A stretch of 15,444 nucleotides of DNA from Dehalococcoidia bacterium (GCA_007126855.1 SLAK01000314.1:1-15444); one strand, 5' to 3'. Counted from the first letter of the stretch, positions 1 to 6,255 are shown. Translations and numbers: made by a program. The notes: a model not told the origin generated them from the sequence alone.

Positions 1-177
1 CCGGTTCAGTTCCTGGTGTGCCCGCGCGGCTGAGTCGAGGAGCGTCTGCGCCCCGGCCGCGCGCTGGCCCTCGGGTTGCTGAAGGTAGTCCTGGAAGAGG
101 CGCAGCCCTTCGCGGAGGCGGTGGCGGAGTTCGTCGAAGTTCTCATCGCCGCGCTGGGTTCGGTCCGTCGCATTCAT
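1..177 (-). CDS. Unrecognised protein, N-terminal 59 residues (runs off the left edge)
   Basis: Reading from an ATG at 177 towards position 1, the minus strand stays open for 59 codons and leaves the window without a stop. The peptide begins MNATDRTQRGDENFDELRHR and is rich in Arg, Glu, Gln and Leu. From about residue 12 it looks like one or more amphipathic helices with no membrane segment or signal peptide. I do not recognise a family. There is no Shine-Dalgarno sequence before the ATG. Instead a perfect TACAAT hexamer lies 8 nt upstream, suggesting a leaderless or nearly leaderless transcript. The gene is divergent from the NTF2-like gene at 297, and the two share a 119-bp intergenic region. 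GC-rich third positions and the promoter placement argue for a real gene, but with so short a visible part it could still be spurious. Confidence 0.55.
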   Translation of the reverse strand, partial: MNATDRTQRGDENFDELRHRLREGLRLFQDYLQQPEGQRAAGAQTLLDSAARAHQELNR

Positions 178-185
178 GCTTTCAT

Positions 186-191
186 ATTGTA
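186..191 (-). promoter_or_regulatory. -10 hexamer TACAAT for the left-edge gene
   Basis: The minus strand reads TACAAT here, one mismatch from the sigma-70 consensus TATAAT. Eight nt separate it from the ATG at 177. Transcription normally starts 6-8 nt after the hexamer, so the start would fall at or next to the start codon. No convincing -35 element is visible. Confidence 0.4.
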
Positions 192-216
192 GGCGACGCC
201 TGTGGTTCGGCTCGTG

Positions 217-235
217 GCCGCACACCGTGCGCGGC
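217..235. repeat. 19-bp near-perfect inverted repeat, possible operator
   Basis: GCCGC-A-CAC-C-GTG-C-GCGGC is a palindrome centred on base 226 with a single mismatched pair (222/230). It lies between two divergent -10 hexamers (minus strand 186-191, plus strand 243-248) and covers the place where the -35 of the plus-strand promoter would be. That is a usual position for a repressor site. It could also be a chance product of GC-rich sequence. Confidence 0.3.
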
Positions 236-242
236 TGTGCAG

Positions 243-248
243 TAAAGT
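243..248 (+). promoter_or_regulatory. -10 hexamer TAAAGT for the NTF2-like gene
   Basis: TAAAGT fits the TANNNT core of a housekeeping -10 element. It lies 48 nt before the ATG at 297, giving a 5' leader of about 40 nt that contains the Shine-Dalgarno sequence. The -35 position is occupied by the inverted repeat at 217-235, not by a TTGACA-like sequence. Confidence 0.35.
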
Positions 249-296
249 GCCTTCGACACTCAGTCTCCCATCGGAGGCACAGCTCAGGAGTTCCCG

Positions 297-692
297 ATGT
301 CCACAGAAAGCATCCGCGCCAATCAGCCCGAGGATTGCGACACGCTCTTAGGAAAAGCCGTGACCGAGGGCAACCTGGAAGGCGCGTTATCCCTGTACGA
401 GCCCGGGGCCGCCTTCGTCGCCGACCCCAGCCAGCCGCCTGTCAGTGGCGACGCAGCTATGCGCGAGGCCTTGAACGGCTTCATTGTCCTCAAAGGCACG
501 TTGAACGTGAACGTACGCAAGAAGATCGAGTCCGGCGACCTCGCCCTCCTCTATTCCGAATGGACACTTTCCAACGGCAAGGGCCCCGACGGCTCGGAAG
601 TCAACCTCGCGGGCAAGGGTGTCGAGGTGGTCCGCCGCCAGGCCGACGGCAGCTGGAAGTTCGTGCTCGACAACCCCTTCCCGGTCGAGTAG
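297..692 (+). CDS. NTF2-like / SnoaL-like small protein (YybH/DUF4440 style)
   Basis: This 131-residue cytosolic protein has the length and layout of the NTF2-like superfamily. An N-terminal helix containing LLGKAVTEGNLEGALSLYEP is followed by a strand with AAFVADP and the helix GDAAMREALNGFI. A series of beta strands comes next (NVNVRKKIESGDLALLYSEW, then GKGVEVVRRQADGSWKFVLD). The closing pattern, a strand plus 'DGSWKFVLDNPFP', is typical of DUF4440/ketosteroid-isomerase-like homologues. Members range from enzymes to ligand-binding or stress-related proteins, and no catalytic assignment can be made here. The start is supported by CAGGAG at 285-290, 6 nt before the ATG. It is transcribed alone, with a 178-bp gap before the next gene. 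The fold is fairly sure; the function is unknown. Confidence 0.82.
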   Translation: MSTESIRANQPEDCDTLLGKAVTEGNLEGALSLYEPGAAFVADPSQPPVSGDAAMREALNGFIVLKGTLNVNVRKKIESGDLALLYSEWTLSNGKGPDGSEVNLAGKGVEVVRRQADGSWKFVLDNPFPVE

Positions 693-810
693 CGAGAGCG
701 TTCTGGGTGACTGCATTGGCAATCGCGGGGCTCCTTGTCGTGTCGGGGCCGCTGGAGCTGTCCCAATCCCGTCGGGAGGCACGATTGCGCACAGCCGGAG
801 CCGGTCGGCG

Positions 811-816
811 TATCAT
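811..816 (+). promoter_or_regulatory. -10 hexamer TATCAT for the YbaK-like gene
   Basis: TATCAT lies 54 nt before the ATG at 871. A TTGCGC at 785-790 could be a -35, but the 20-nt spacing is long. The 178-bp gap from 693 to 870 holds no other gene I can support. Confidence 0.35.
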
Positions 817-870
817 GGACACTACGATCCGTTGTCCGCCCCGGGTGGCGTTCATGAAAGGAGTTCGGCG

Positions 871-1347
871 ATGGCAGGCAAAGAGCGGCTTGAGCAATAC
901 TTGCAGGAGCACAACGTCGCCTTCGAAGAGCAGCACCATCCCACGGCCTACACGGCGCAGGAGGTGGCAGCGGCGGAGCACGTCCCCGGCCGCCTGGTTG
1001 CCAAGTGTGTCATCGCGGTGGCCGACGGGCAGATGGTGATGCTGGTGTTGCCTGCCGTGCACCAGGTGGACATGGCGCGCGTCGTTGAGATGCTCGGGGC
1101 ATCGGAGGTGCGCCTGGCGCAGGAGGACGAGTTTGCGGACACCTTCCCGGATTGCGAAGTTGGCGCGATGCCGCCCTTCGGCAATCTCTACCAGGTGCCG
1201 GTGTACGTCGACCGCAGCCTGGCCGAAGACGAAACCATCGTCTTCCCCGCGGGGACGCACACCGAGACGCTGTCGATGAAGTACGCGGACTTCGAGCGGC
1301 TGGTCTCACCGCTGGTGGGGGACTTTCGGCAGACGGCCGCTGTGTAG
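871..1347 (+). CDS. YbaK/EbsC-type aminoacyl-tRNA deacylase (tRNA editing domain protein)
   Basis: This 158-residue protein is a free-standing YbaK/ProX-type editing domain. The family hydrolyses mischarged aminoacyl-tRNA, for instance Cys-tRNA(Pro) or Ala-tRNA(Pro), in trans in the cytosol. Family features are the early segment EEQHHPTAYTAQEVAAAEHV (residues 19-38) and the LVAKCVIAV strand with K45 at the position of the conserved lysine. Also typical are VLPAVHQVD (59-67) and the loop CEVGAMPPFG (95-104), which matches the family's G-x-x-P-P-[FV]-G substrate loop. The end, DETIVFPAGTHTETLSMKYADFERL (written here as its two parts, ETIVFPAGTH and TETLSMKYADFERL), is also characteristic. The start is set by AAAGGAG at 857-863, 7 nt before the ATG. 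The reading frame is open further upstream, but nothing there resembles the family. Substrate specificity cannot be read from the sequence. Confidence 0.9.
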   Translation: MAGKERLEQYLQEHNVAFEEQHHPTAYTAQEVAAAEHVPGRLVAKCVIAVADGQMVMLVLPAVHQVDMARVVEMLGASEVRLAQEDEFADTFPDCEVGAMPPFGNLYQVPVYVDRSLAEDETIVFPAGTHTETLSMKYADFERLVSPLVGDFRQTAAV

Positions 1348-1384
1348 GCCCGGGCCGCACCCGCCGGGGTTGCGGCCGCCCGTT

Positions 1385-2554
1385 CTACCCGCGCGGCAGC
1401 CCTAGGCCGCGCGTAGCGATGATGTTGCGCTGGATCTCGCTGGTGCCGCCGGCGATGGTCTGCGAGACGCCGCCCAGGTAGCTCTGCGGGACGTTGCCGG
1501 CGAAGGGTGCGCTGCTTTCGCGGATGGCGCCGTGCATCCCGAGCGTGTGCATGGCAGTGCCGGCGATGCGCTGGGCGAGTTCGGAGCCGAAGAGCTTGGC
1601 GATGCTCGCTTCGGCGTTCGGGATCTGGCCCGCGGCCTGCATGGAGATGATGCGGTAGGCGAGCAGCGTGGCCACGTGGACTTCGAGCGCGCGGTCGGCC
1701 CATTCGCGCCGCAGCGACCCGTAGCGCGCTTCGCCCATCTCGGTGCGGTGGTCGCGCAGCCAGGCGGTGAAGTCCTCGATTTGCTGCTGGTTGCCGACGG
1801 CGGTGCCGATGGAAGAGCGTTCGAAGTCGAGCGTGGTGGCGCCGATGTACCAGCCGCGGTTCACTTCGCCGACGACGTTGTTGGCCGGGACGCGGACGTC
1901 TTCGAAGAAGACTTCGTTGAATTCGTGGCTGCCGGTGAGGTTGACGAGCGGCTGCACGGTGATGCCGGGCGACTTCATGTCGACCAGGAAATAGGTGATG
2001 CCGCGATGCTTCGGCGCGTCGGGGTCGGTCCGCGCGAGGAGGAAGCACCAGTCGGCGAAGTGGGCGGTGCTGGTCCAGATTTTCTGGCCGTTGATGACGA
2101 AGTCGTCGCCGTCTTTCACGGCACGGGTCTGGAGGCTGGCCAGGTCGCTGCCGGCGCCGGGTTCGCTATAGCCCTGGCACCAGTTCTCTTCGCCGGCCAG
2201 GATGCGCGGCAGGTGGTAGGACTTTTGCTCTTCGGTGCCATGGGCGATGAGCGTCGGTCCGAGCATCATCGTGCCGAGCCCGCCGATCATTGGCGCGCGG
2301 GCCTGGGCGAACTCCTCGTTGAGGATGAACTGGTCCATCACGTCCATCCCGGCGCCGCCGTATTCCTTCGGCCATGCCGGGGCGACCCAGCCGCGTTCTG
2401 CGAGCGCCTTGCGCCACTGCTCCCATGCGCCGACGCGCTCGAGTTTGGCGAAGAGGCCGCCCTTGCCGCGGATTTCCTCGGGGAGTTCGGTCTGGAGAAA
2501 GTTGCGCACCTTCTTGCGCCACGCCGCCTGTTCCGGTGAGTCGCGGAATTCCAT
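1385..2554 (-). CDS. Acyl-CoA dehydrogenase (FAD-dependent)
   Basis: This 389-residue protein has the full acyl-CoA dehydrogenase fold, which oxidises an acyl-CoA at C2-C3 and passes electrons from FAD to ETF. The N-terminal helical domain occupies about residues 1-118. The beta domain carries GYSEPGAGSDLA (128-139) and FVINGQKIWTS (152-162). The C-terminal helical domain ends in GGTSEIQRN (369-377), a flavin and CoA-site motif. The glutamate that acts as base in medium-chain enzymes (EGT motif) is glycine here (GGT). E245 in TTLDFERSS sits where isovaleryl-CoA and long-chain enzymes carry their base, so it is the likely catalytic residue. The start ATG is preceded 8 nt upstream by GAGGAGGG (2563-2570). 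The frame is open further upstream, but that part is low-complexity Arg/Ala and is not coding. The enzyme resembles FadE proteins for branched or ring substrates; the true substrate is unknown. No beta-oxidation partner lies nearby. Confidence 0.93.
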   Translation of the reverse strand: MEFRDSPEQAAWRKKVRNFLQTELPEEIRGKGGLFAKLERVGAWEQWRKALAERGWVAPAWPKEYGGAGMDVMDQFILNEEFAQARAPMIGGLGTMMLGPTLIAHGTEEQKSYHLPRILAGEENWCQGYSEPGAGSDLASLQTRAVKDGDDFVINGQKIWTSTAHFADWCFLLARTDPDAPKHRGITYFLVDMKSPGITVQPLVNLTGSHEFNEVFFEDVRVPANNVVGEVNRGWYIGATTLDFERSSIGTAVGNQQQIEDFTAWLRDHRTEMGEARYGSLRREWADRALEVHVATLLAYRIISMQAAGQIPNAEASIAKLFGSELAQRIAGTAMHTLGMHGAIRESSAPFAGNVPQSYLGGVSQTIAGGTSEIQRNIIATRGLGLPRG

Positions 2555-2626
2555 CAGCTCATCCCTCCTCGCGGCCGTTCGCCGCCTGGCGCACGCCGCG
2601 AACCTTCTTCGTGGTGCTGGGGATGG

Positions 2627-2632
2627 AGTATA
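2627..2632 (-). promoter_or_regulatory. -10 hexamer TATACT for the acyl-CoA dehydrogenase
   Basis: On the minus strand TATACT (one mismatch from TATAAT) lies 72 nt before the ATG at 2554. The transcript would have a leader of about 65 nt containing the Shine-Dalgarno sequence. No clear -35 is present. Confidence 0.4.
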
Positions 2633-2674
2633 GACGCCTCGCGCGGTCGTTCCATCCACCCGTCGCGTGGTGGC

Positions 2675-2680
2675 TACGAT
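2675..2680 (+). promoter_or_regulatory. -10 hexamer TACGAT, leaderless start of the DUF2905 gene
   Basis: TACGAT is separated from the ATG at 2687 by only 6 nt, so transcription should begin on or beside the A of the start codon. The intervening ACAGGC is too close to the ATG to work as a ribosome-binding site. Confidence 0.4.
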
Positions 2681-2686
2681 ACAGGC

Positions 2687-2908
2687 ATGGACGCACGTTC
2701 GCTCGGGCTGGCGGTGTTCGCTGCGGGCATCGCGGTGGCGTTGCTCGGGCTGCTCATTGCCACCGGCGCGCTGTCGTGGTTTGGCCGCCTGCCAGGCGAC
2801 ATAAACATCGATCGTGGCAACGTGCGGGTCTTCGTGCCGATCACGTCGATGATCCTGGCGTCCATCGTCCTCAGCCTGCTCCTGTTACTCGCGCGCCGCT
2901 GGCTCTGA
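2687..2908 (+). CDS. DUF2905 family two-helix membrane protein
   Basis: This 73-residue protein has two hydrophobic helices, about residues 5-28 and 48-68. They are joined by a conserved-looking loop with RLPGDI (34-39) and IDRGNVRVFVPI (41-52). That LPGDI...RGN...P pattern between two helices is the signature of DUF2905, a family of small integral membrane proteins with no known function. The length matches the family. The protein ends in a short positively charged tail (ARRWL). It is divergent from the acyl-CoA dehydrogenase and lies 50 bp ahead of the MFS gene, which seems to have its own promoter. The gene lacks a Shine-Dalgarno sequence and is probably read from a leaderless mRNA. Confidence 0.85.
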   Translation: MDARSLGLAVFAAGIAVALLGLLIATGALSWFGRLPGDINIDRGNVRVFVPITSMILASIVLSLLLLLARRWL

Positions 2909-2943
2909 CCGGGTGCGACTCGCCGCCCGCGGGGACACCGGCG

Positions 2944-2949
2944 TAAAGT
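2944..2949 (+). promoter_or_regulatory. -10 hexamer TAAAGT, leaderless start of the MFS gene
   Basis: TAAAGT lies 9 nt before the GTG at 2959 and 15 nt before an in-frame ATG at 2965. The spacer (CGTCTCCAC) contains no Shine-Dalgarno-like purine run. Transcription would begin at about 2956-2959. Confidence 0.35.
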
Positions 2950-2958
2950 CGTCTCCAC

Positions 2959-4233
2959 GTGAACATGCCGTCCAGTAACCCTGCGGAGGACGTCGCTACT
3001 TCGGCCGCGGCGGGCCGGGTGCGCCCCACGGCGGCGAGCACCTTTGCGTCGCTTGCCGCGCCCGGCTTTCCCCACCTCTGGGCGAGCGGGTGGATCTGGA
3101 ATATCACGCGCTGGATGTGCCTCTTCCTGTGCAGCTTCATCGTGAACGAGCGAACGGGGAACCCGCTCCTGGTGCAGCTCGTGGGGGCGTCGTTCTTCTT
3201 CCCCATGTTCATCGGCGGGGTCGCCGGCGGGGTTATCTCGGATCGCTTCGACCGTGCCCGGGTGATCATGCTCTCCCTTTCGACATTGTGTGTGATCGCG
3301 ATGGCGATGGCGGCGGTCGTGCTTGCGGGCCAGCTCGCGGTCTGGATGGTGTACCCCTTCGTTTTTGCCATCGGCGTCGGCGGCGTGATCGACTTTACGA
3401 GCCGGCGGGCGCTCATCTGGGATGTAGTTGGCCCGCAGCGGACGACGAACGCGCTGGCGCTGGAGTCGATGGCGCTGTCGGGTGGCAATATGCTTGGCGG
3501 GTTCACGGGCGGCGCCGCGATCCAGACGCTGGGCTTCGGCGCCACCTTCCTGATCGTCGGCATCGCCTATGCGGTGGCGTTCCTGCTGATGGTGACGGTC
3601 CCGAAGCCGCCGAAACGCCCACCGCCGGACAGCCCAACGTCGGCGCTGGTCGACCTGCGGGAAGGTTTCAGCCTGCTGGGGCGGTCGGGCGCACTGGTGA
3701 GCATCCTGGCGGTCACCGTCATCTTCAACCTGTTCTACTTTGCCTATGTGCCGCTGGTGCCGGTGTTCGCGGAGCGCCTGGAGGTGAGCGCGTTGTTCGC
3801 CGGTCTGCTGGCAAGCGCGCCCGGGCTGGGGATGTTGCTCGGGACGCTCGGGATCGCGGCGGTGGTGCCCCGGCACCGGGGGCGGGTCTATGTCGGGGGC
3901 TGCGCGCTGGCTTTTGTGCTGCTGTTCCTGTTCGCGTCGGTGCCGTGGTATGCGGCGGCGCTGGCGTTGATCTTCGTGGCCGGGTTTGGGCAGGCGGGGT
4001 TCGCGACGATGCAGGCGGTGCTGACGATGGACGCGGCGGACGACCGCACACGCGGCCGGGCGATGGGCCTGCTGAGCATGGCGATAGGCAGCCTGCCGAT
4101 CGGGATGATGATCCTGGGGATGTCCGCCAGTGTCTTCGGCCCGGCGGCCGCGGTGATGCTGAGCTGCGTGGTAGGCATGACGGCGCTGGCGCTGGTGCTG
4201 CGCTGGCGGCCAGAAAGCTTCGTGATGCGGTAG
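2959..4233 (+). CDS. MFS transporter, EntS-like exporter family
   Basis: This 424-residue protein has about twelve hydrophobic segments, as expected for a major facilitator superfamily carrier in the cytoplasmic membrane. After a 35-residue soluble N-terminus come the first helices. Motif A between helices 2 and 3 reads GGVISDRFDRARVI (90-103). A hydrophilic central loop with PKPPKRPPPDSP (215-226) separates the two six-helix halves. The helix 5 region with GGNMLGGFTGGAAI fits the EntS/MFS_3 group, which exports siderophores, drugs or other small molecules. The substrate cannot be predicted. Two starts two codons apart are possible, GTG 2959 and ATG 2965. The GTG sits closer to the -10 hexamer, and neither has a ribosome-binding site. 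The gene ends 13 bp from the stop of the convergent YbjQ-like gene. Confidence 0.88.
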   Translation: MNMPSSNPAEDVATSAAAGRVRPTAASTFASLAAPGFPHLWASGWIWNITRWMCLFLCSFIVNERTGNPLLVQLVGASFFFPMFIGGVAGGVISDRFDRARVIMLSLSTLCVIAMAMAAVVLAGQLAVWMVYPFVFAIGVGGVIDFTSRRALIWDVVGPQRTTNALALESMALSGGNMLGGFTGGAAIQTLGFGATFLIVGIAYAVAFLLMVTVPKPPKRPPPDSPTSALVDLREGFSLLGRSGALVSILAVTVIFNLFYFAYVPLVPVFAERLEVSALFAGLLASAPGLGMLLGTLGIAAVVPRHRGRVYVGGCALAFVLLFLFASVPWYAAALALIFVAGFGQAGFATMQAVLTMDAADDRTRGRAMGLLSMAIGSLPIGMMILGMSASVFGPAAAVMLSCVVGMTALALVLRWRPESFVMR

Positions 4234-4246
4234 GGAGGGCGGAACG

Positions 4247-4558
4247 TTAGCGCCGGAGCTTGACGGCGGTGCCGTAGGTCAGGATTTCGGCCATGCCGGC
4301 CATGACTTCGGCGCTGGTGATGCGGACGGTCACGATGGCGTCGGCGCCCAGGTCGCGGGCTGCTTCCTGGAGCCGTTCGAGCGCCTCGTGGCGCGATTGG
4401 GTCAGCAAGTCGCGGTAGGTGCCGACTTCGCCGCCGGTGATGTTCTTAAAGCCGGCCATGATGTCGCGGCCGACATGGCGGGCCCGCACGGAGTTGGCGC
4501 TAACGATGCCGATGGTTTCGGCGATCTCGTGGCCGGGAAGCGTGTCGGAGGTGGTCAT
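4247..4558 (-). CDS. YbjQ / UPF0145 (DUF74) family protein
   Basis: This 103-residue soluble protein matches the YbjQ/UPF0145 family along its whole length. It begins MTTSDTLPGHEI (1-12), then has RARHVGRDIMAGFKNITGGE (25-44), which is the family's most conserved stretch. It ends with a helix containing ARDLGADAIVTVRI (67-80) and EILTYGTAVKL (91-101). Members form pentameric rings and are often labelled putative heavy-metal-binding proteins; the biological role is not established. GTG 4564 and TTG 4561 are in-frame alternatives directly before ATG 4558. I chose the ATG because family members begin close to TT-x-DT-[LI]-PG. A GAGGT lies about 16 nt upstream, which is too far to decide. The gene is convergent with the MFS gene and has no operon partner. 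Confidence 0.88.
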   Translation of the reverse strand: MTTSDTLPGHEIAETIGIVSANSVRARHVGRDIMAGFKNITGGEVGTYRDLLTQSRHEALERLQEAARDLGADAIVTVRITSAEVMAGMAEILTYGTAVKLRR

Positions 4559-4675
4559 CAACACGGGCGCATACCTCGTTCACCAGGGTCCAGCCAATAT
4601 TGACCGAGGCGCGGGACAGGGGCCAGTGGGGTTGGAGAGGGTCAATTGGGGATAGTCGATTGTCGATTCAAACGG
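4559..4675. other. Intergenic stretch with lower GC content
   Basis: This gap between the YbjQ-like start and the toxin stop has no supportable gene. It includes a tandem GTCGATT pair (4655-4668) and several AT-richer runs. By eye it opens a less GC-rich patch that continues through the toxin-antitoxin genes. No terminator hairpin with a U-tract is visible. Confidence 0.4.
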
Positions 4676-5038
4676 TTATGGATTGTCTGTGAAAGGGGTG
4701 TTGGCGAGCGCGCTTGCGATTCGTTCACGAACTAATGTGATTGTTGTATCGCGAACGCTGCCAAGATGGTCAAGCCGGGAGCTTCGCGGGATGCTTGCCA
4801 GCCAGGACGGCCGGATCACCGAAGTGATTTTCAAGCCGGTCGTTGCGAGATCGTCCTGGTCGGTGCCAATCACGATGTCCCAGTCGTCCGCGATACGATC
4901 GACTTTGGACGAGATGCCACACACTAGAAACGCTGGGTACACTCCCGGGAGTTCAGCGACGATGAGAATTGGTCGCCGTTTGGCGGTTCCACCTGATCCT
5001 GTGGAAAGTCGCATGAGAACGACGTCGCCGACTTTCAT
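4676..5038 (-). CDS. MazF/PemK-like type II toxin (endoribonuclease)
   Basis: This 120-residue protein belongs to the MazF/PemK/CcdB-like fold. Such toxins cleave mRNA or other RNA when free of their antitoxin. The N-terminus MKVGDVVLMRL...TAKRRPILIVA gives the family's G-D-[IV]-V strand and the K-R-R-P motif (residues 20-23), where R22 matches the catalytic arginine. GISSK (41-45) follows, with S43 where MazF has its catalytic threonine. The C-terminal half, GLKITSVIRP and HLGSVRDTTI, follows the usual family pattern. The ATG overlaps the antitoxin stop as ATGA (5035-5038), so translation is probably coupled. The frame continues upstream as low-quality Arg-rich sequence, which I reject. Ser for Thr may be tolerated; activity is untested. 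The whole module is less GC-rich than its flanks, suggesting acquisition by transfer. Confidence 0.87.
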   Translation of the reverse strand: MKVGDVVLMRLSTGSGGTAKRRPILIVAELPGVYPAFLVCGISSKVDRIADDWDIVIGTDQDDLATTGLKITSVIRPSWLASIPRSSRLDHLGSVRDTTITLVRERIASALANTPFTDNP

Positions 5039-5241
5039 GCGGCCCCATTCTGGAGGTCGGCTTCGGTGTATTCGACTTCGTCGTCGTCGAACCACTGTCC
5101 CATGGCGGTTGTGGCAAGCGCGTGCCAATCGCGGAGGTCCGCGCCCTCAGCAACTTCGGTGAGCATTCGCTCTACGTCTACCGCGACCTCGTCGGGTAGC
5201 CGATCGATGATTTGCTTAATCCGTTCCTTCACCGCGCTCAC
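5035..5241 (-). CDS. Antitoxin partner of the MazF-like toxin
   Basis: This 68-residue acidic protein starts at GTG 5241. AGGAGGG (5247-5253) is 5 nt upstream, a strong ribosome-binding site that settles the start. The first half (KERIKQIIDRLPDEVAVDVE, residues 5-24) looks like the short helical segment seen in many small antitoxins. The second half (QWFDDDEVEYTEADLQ, 49-64) is very acidic and likely unstructured, suited to wrapping around and neutralising a basic toxin. I do not recognise a defined DNA-binding domain, so autoregulation is uncertain. The role is inferred from size, charge, position directly before a MazF-like gene and the 4-bp ATGA overlap. Confidence 0.8.
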   Translation of the reverse strand: MSAVKERIKQIIDRLPDEVAVDVERMLTEVAEGADLRDWHALATTAMGQWFDDDEVEYTEADLQNGAA

Positions 5242-5270
5242 ACAGTCCCTCCTGCTGTTGCTTCTTTACA

Positions 5271-5276
5271 ATGATA
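5271..5276 (-). promoter_or_regulatory. -10 hexamer TATCAT for the toxin-antitoxin operon
   Basis: The minus strand reads TATCAT 29 nt before the antitoxin GTG. Transcription would start near 5264, giving a short leader that holds the AGGAGGG ribosome-binding site. It lies in the 81-bp gap after pstB, so the pair is probably transcribed separately from pst, although read-through from pst is possible. Confidence 0.35.
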
Positions 5277-5322
5277 GCGGCTCGGCGCACGCGAAAGGCA
5301 TGAGTGGTGAGCCCGGGAAGTG

Positions 5323-6213
5323 CTATCCGAATCGCCCGGTGACATAGTCCTCTGTCCGCTTGTCGGCAGGGTTGGTGAAGATGGTCTCGGTGGTGGCGTA
5401 TTCGACCAGTTCGCCGGAGCGCTGCTCGTTCATCATGAAAAACGCGGTCATGTCGGAGACGCGGGAGGCCTGCTGCATGTTGTGGGTGACGATGACGATG
5501 GTGACGTCTGGTGCGAGCTGGCGGATGAGGTCTTCGATGGCGAGCGTGGCGATGGGGTCCAGCGCGGAACAGGGCTCGTCCATGAGCAGCACCTCGGGTT
5601 CGACGGCGAGGGCGCGGGCGATGCATAGCCGTTGCTGCTGGCCGCCGGAGAGCGCCGTGCCGGCTTGCTTCAGCTTGTCCTTCACTTCGTCCCACAGGGC
5701 TGCCTGCCGCAGCGCCTGCTCGACGATTTCGTTCATGGGGCGGCCGGACTTGATGCCGTTGAGCTTGAGCCCGGAGGCGACGTTGTCGTAGATGGACATG
5801 GTCGGGAAGGGGTTCGGCTTCTGAAAGACCATGCCGATCTTGCGGCGGATGAGCACGGGGTCGACCTTGGGGCCGTTGATGTCCTCGCCATCGAGCAGGA
5901 CGTGGCCGCGGCTGCTCGCCCCGCGCACGGTTTCGTGCATGCGGTTGAGGCAGCGGATGAAGGTCGATTTGCCGCAGCCAGAGGGGCCGATCACCGCGGT
6001 GACCTTGCGGCCCGGGATGGTGAACGTCACTGGCGCCACCGCCCGGAAGTTGCCGTAGTAGGCTTCCAGGTTCTCGATGGTGATGGTGCCCGGGTCGGTG
6101 CTTTCAACTTTAGCGATGTGGCTGCGCTGTTCCTGGGTGGCCTGGAGGCTCGGGCCCGCCCCGCTGTGGTCGCGGGAATCGCGTTGTGTCTGCGTTGGCG
6201 CTTGCTGGGTCAT
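5323..6213 (-). CDS. pstB: Phosphate ABC transporter ATP-binding protein PstB
   Basis: PstB hydrolyses ATP on the cytoplasmic face to drive phosphate import through PstC-PstA. This 296-residue protein has every ABC landmark in order: Walker A GPSGCGKST (76-84), Q-loop FQKPNPFP (130-137), signature LSGGQQQR (188-195), Walker B VLLMDEP (208-214) and switch histidine H244. The subfamily marks CSALDPIATL and FQKPNPFPTMSIYDN identify it as PstB and not another ABC ATPase. The start has AGGAG 7 nt upstream. This leaves an N-terminal tail of about 42 residues rich in Gln, Ser and Thr before the first conserved strand (TITIENLEAYYG), longer than in the E. coli protein. It is last in the operon, 42 bp after pstA. 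The usual downstream phoU is absent; the toxin-antitoxin pair follows instead. Confidence 0.97.
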   Translation of the reverse strand: MTQQAPTQTQRDSRDHSGAGPSLQATQEQRSHIAKVESTDPGTITIENLEAYYGNFRAVAPVTFTIPGRKVTAVIGPSGCGKSTFIRCLNRMHETVRGASSRGHVLLDGEDINGPKVDPVLIRRKIGMVFQKPNPFPTMSIYDNVASGLKLNGIKSGRPMNEIVEQALRQAALWDEVKDKLKQAGTALSGGQQQRLCIARALAVEPEVLLMDEPCSALDPIATLAIEDLIRQLAPDVTIVIVTHNMQQASRVSDMTAFFMMNEQRSGELVEYATTETIFTNPADKRTEDYVTGRFG

Positions 6214-6255
6214 ATCTCACTCCTGCCTGCTGCCATTATGGCGCGCGAATGTTAA

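Noticed and set aside
693..870. Possible small membrane peptide (VTALAIAGLLVVSG...) in the gap before the YbaK-like gene
   Set aside because: One short hydrophobic run only, no ribosome-binding site, and the frame runs on into Arg/Ser-rich shadow sequence inside the next gene.
176..1039. Long plus-strand open frame covering the NTF2-like and YbaK-like genes
   Set aside because: Arg/Pro-rich translation typical of a shadow frame in GC-rich DNA; both overlapped genes have clear families and ribosome-binding sites.
1532..2539. 335-codon plus-strand open frame opposite the acyl-CoA dehydrogenase
   Set aside because: It mirrors the dehydrogenase codons and resembles no family; the minus strand has all the enzyme motifs.
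2674..3876. 400-codon minus-strand open frame opposite the MFS and DUF2905 genes
   Set aside because: Composition (Arg, His, Gln, Asp rich) is that of an antisense shadow, and the opposite strand encodes recognisable membrane proteins.
4655..4668. Tandem GTCGATT pair as an attachment site or CRISPR-like repeat
   Set aside because: Only two 7-bp copies, no second copy on the other side of the toxin-antitoxin genes that I can see, and no integrase.
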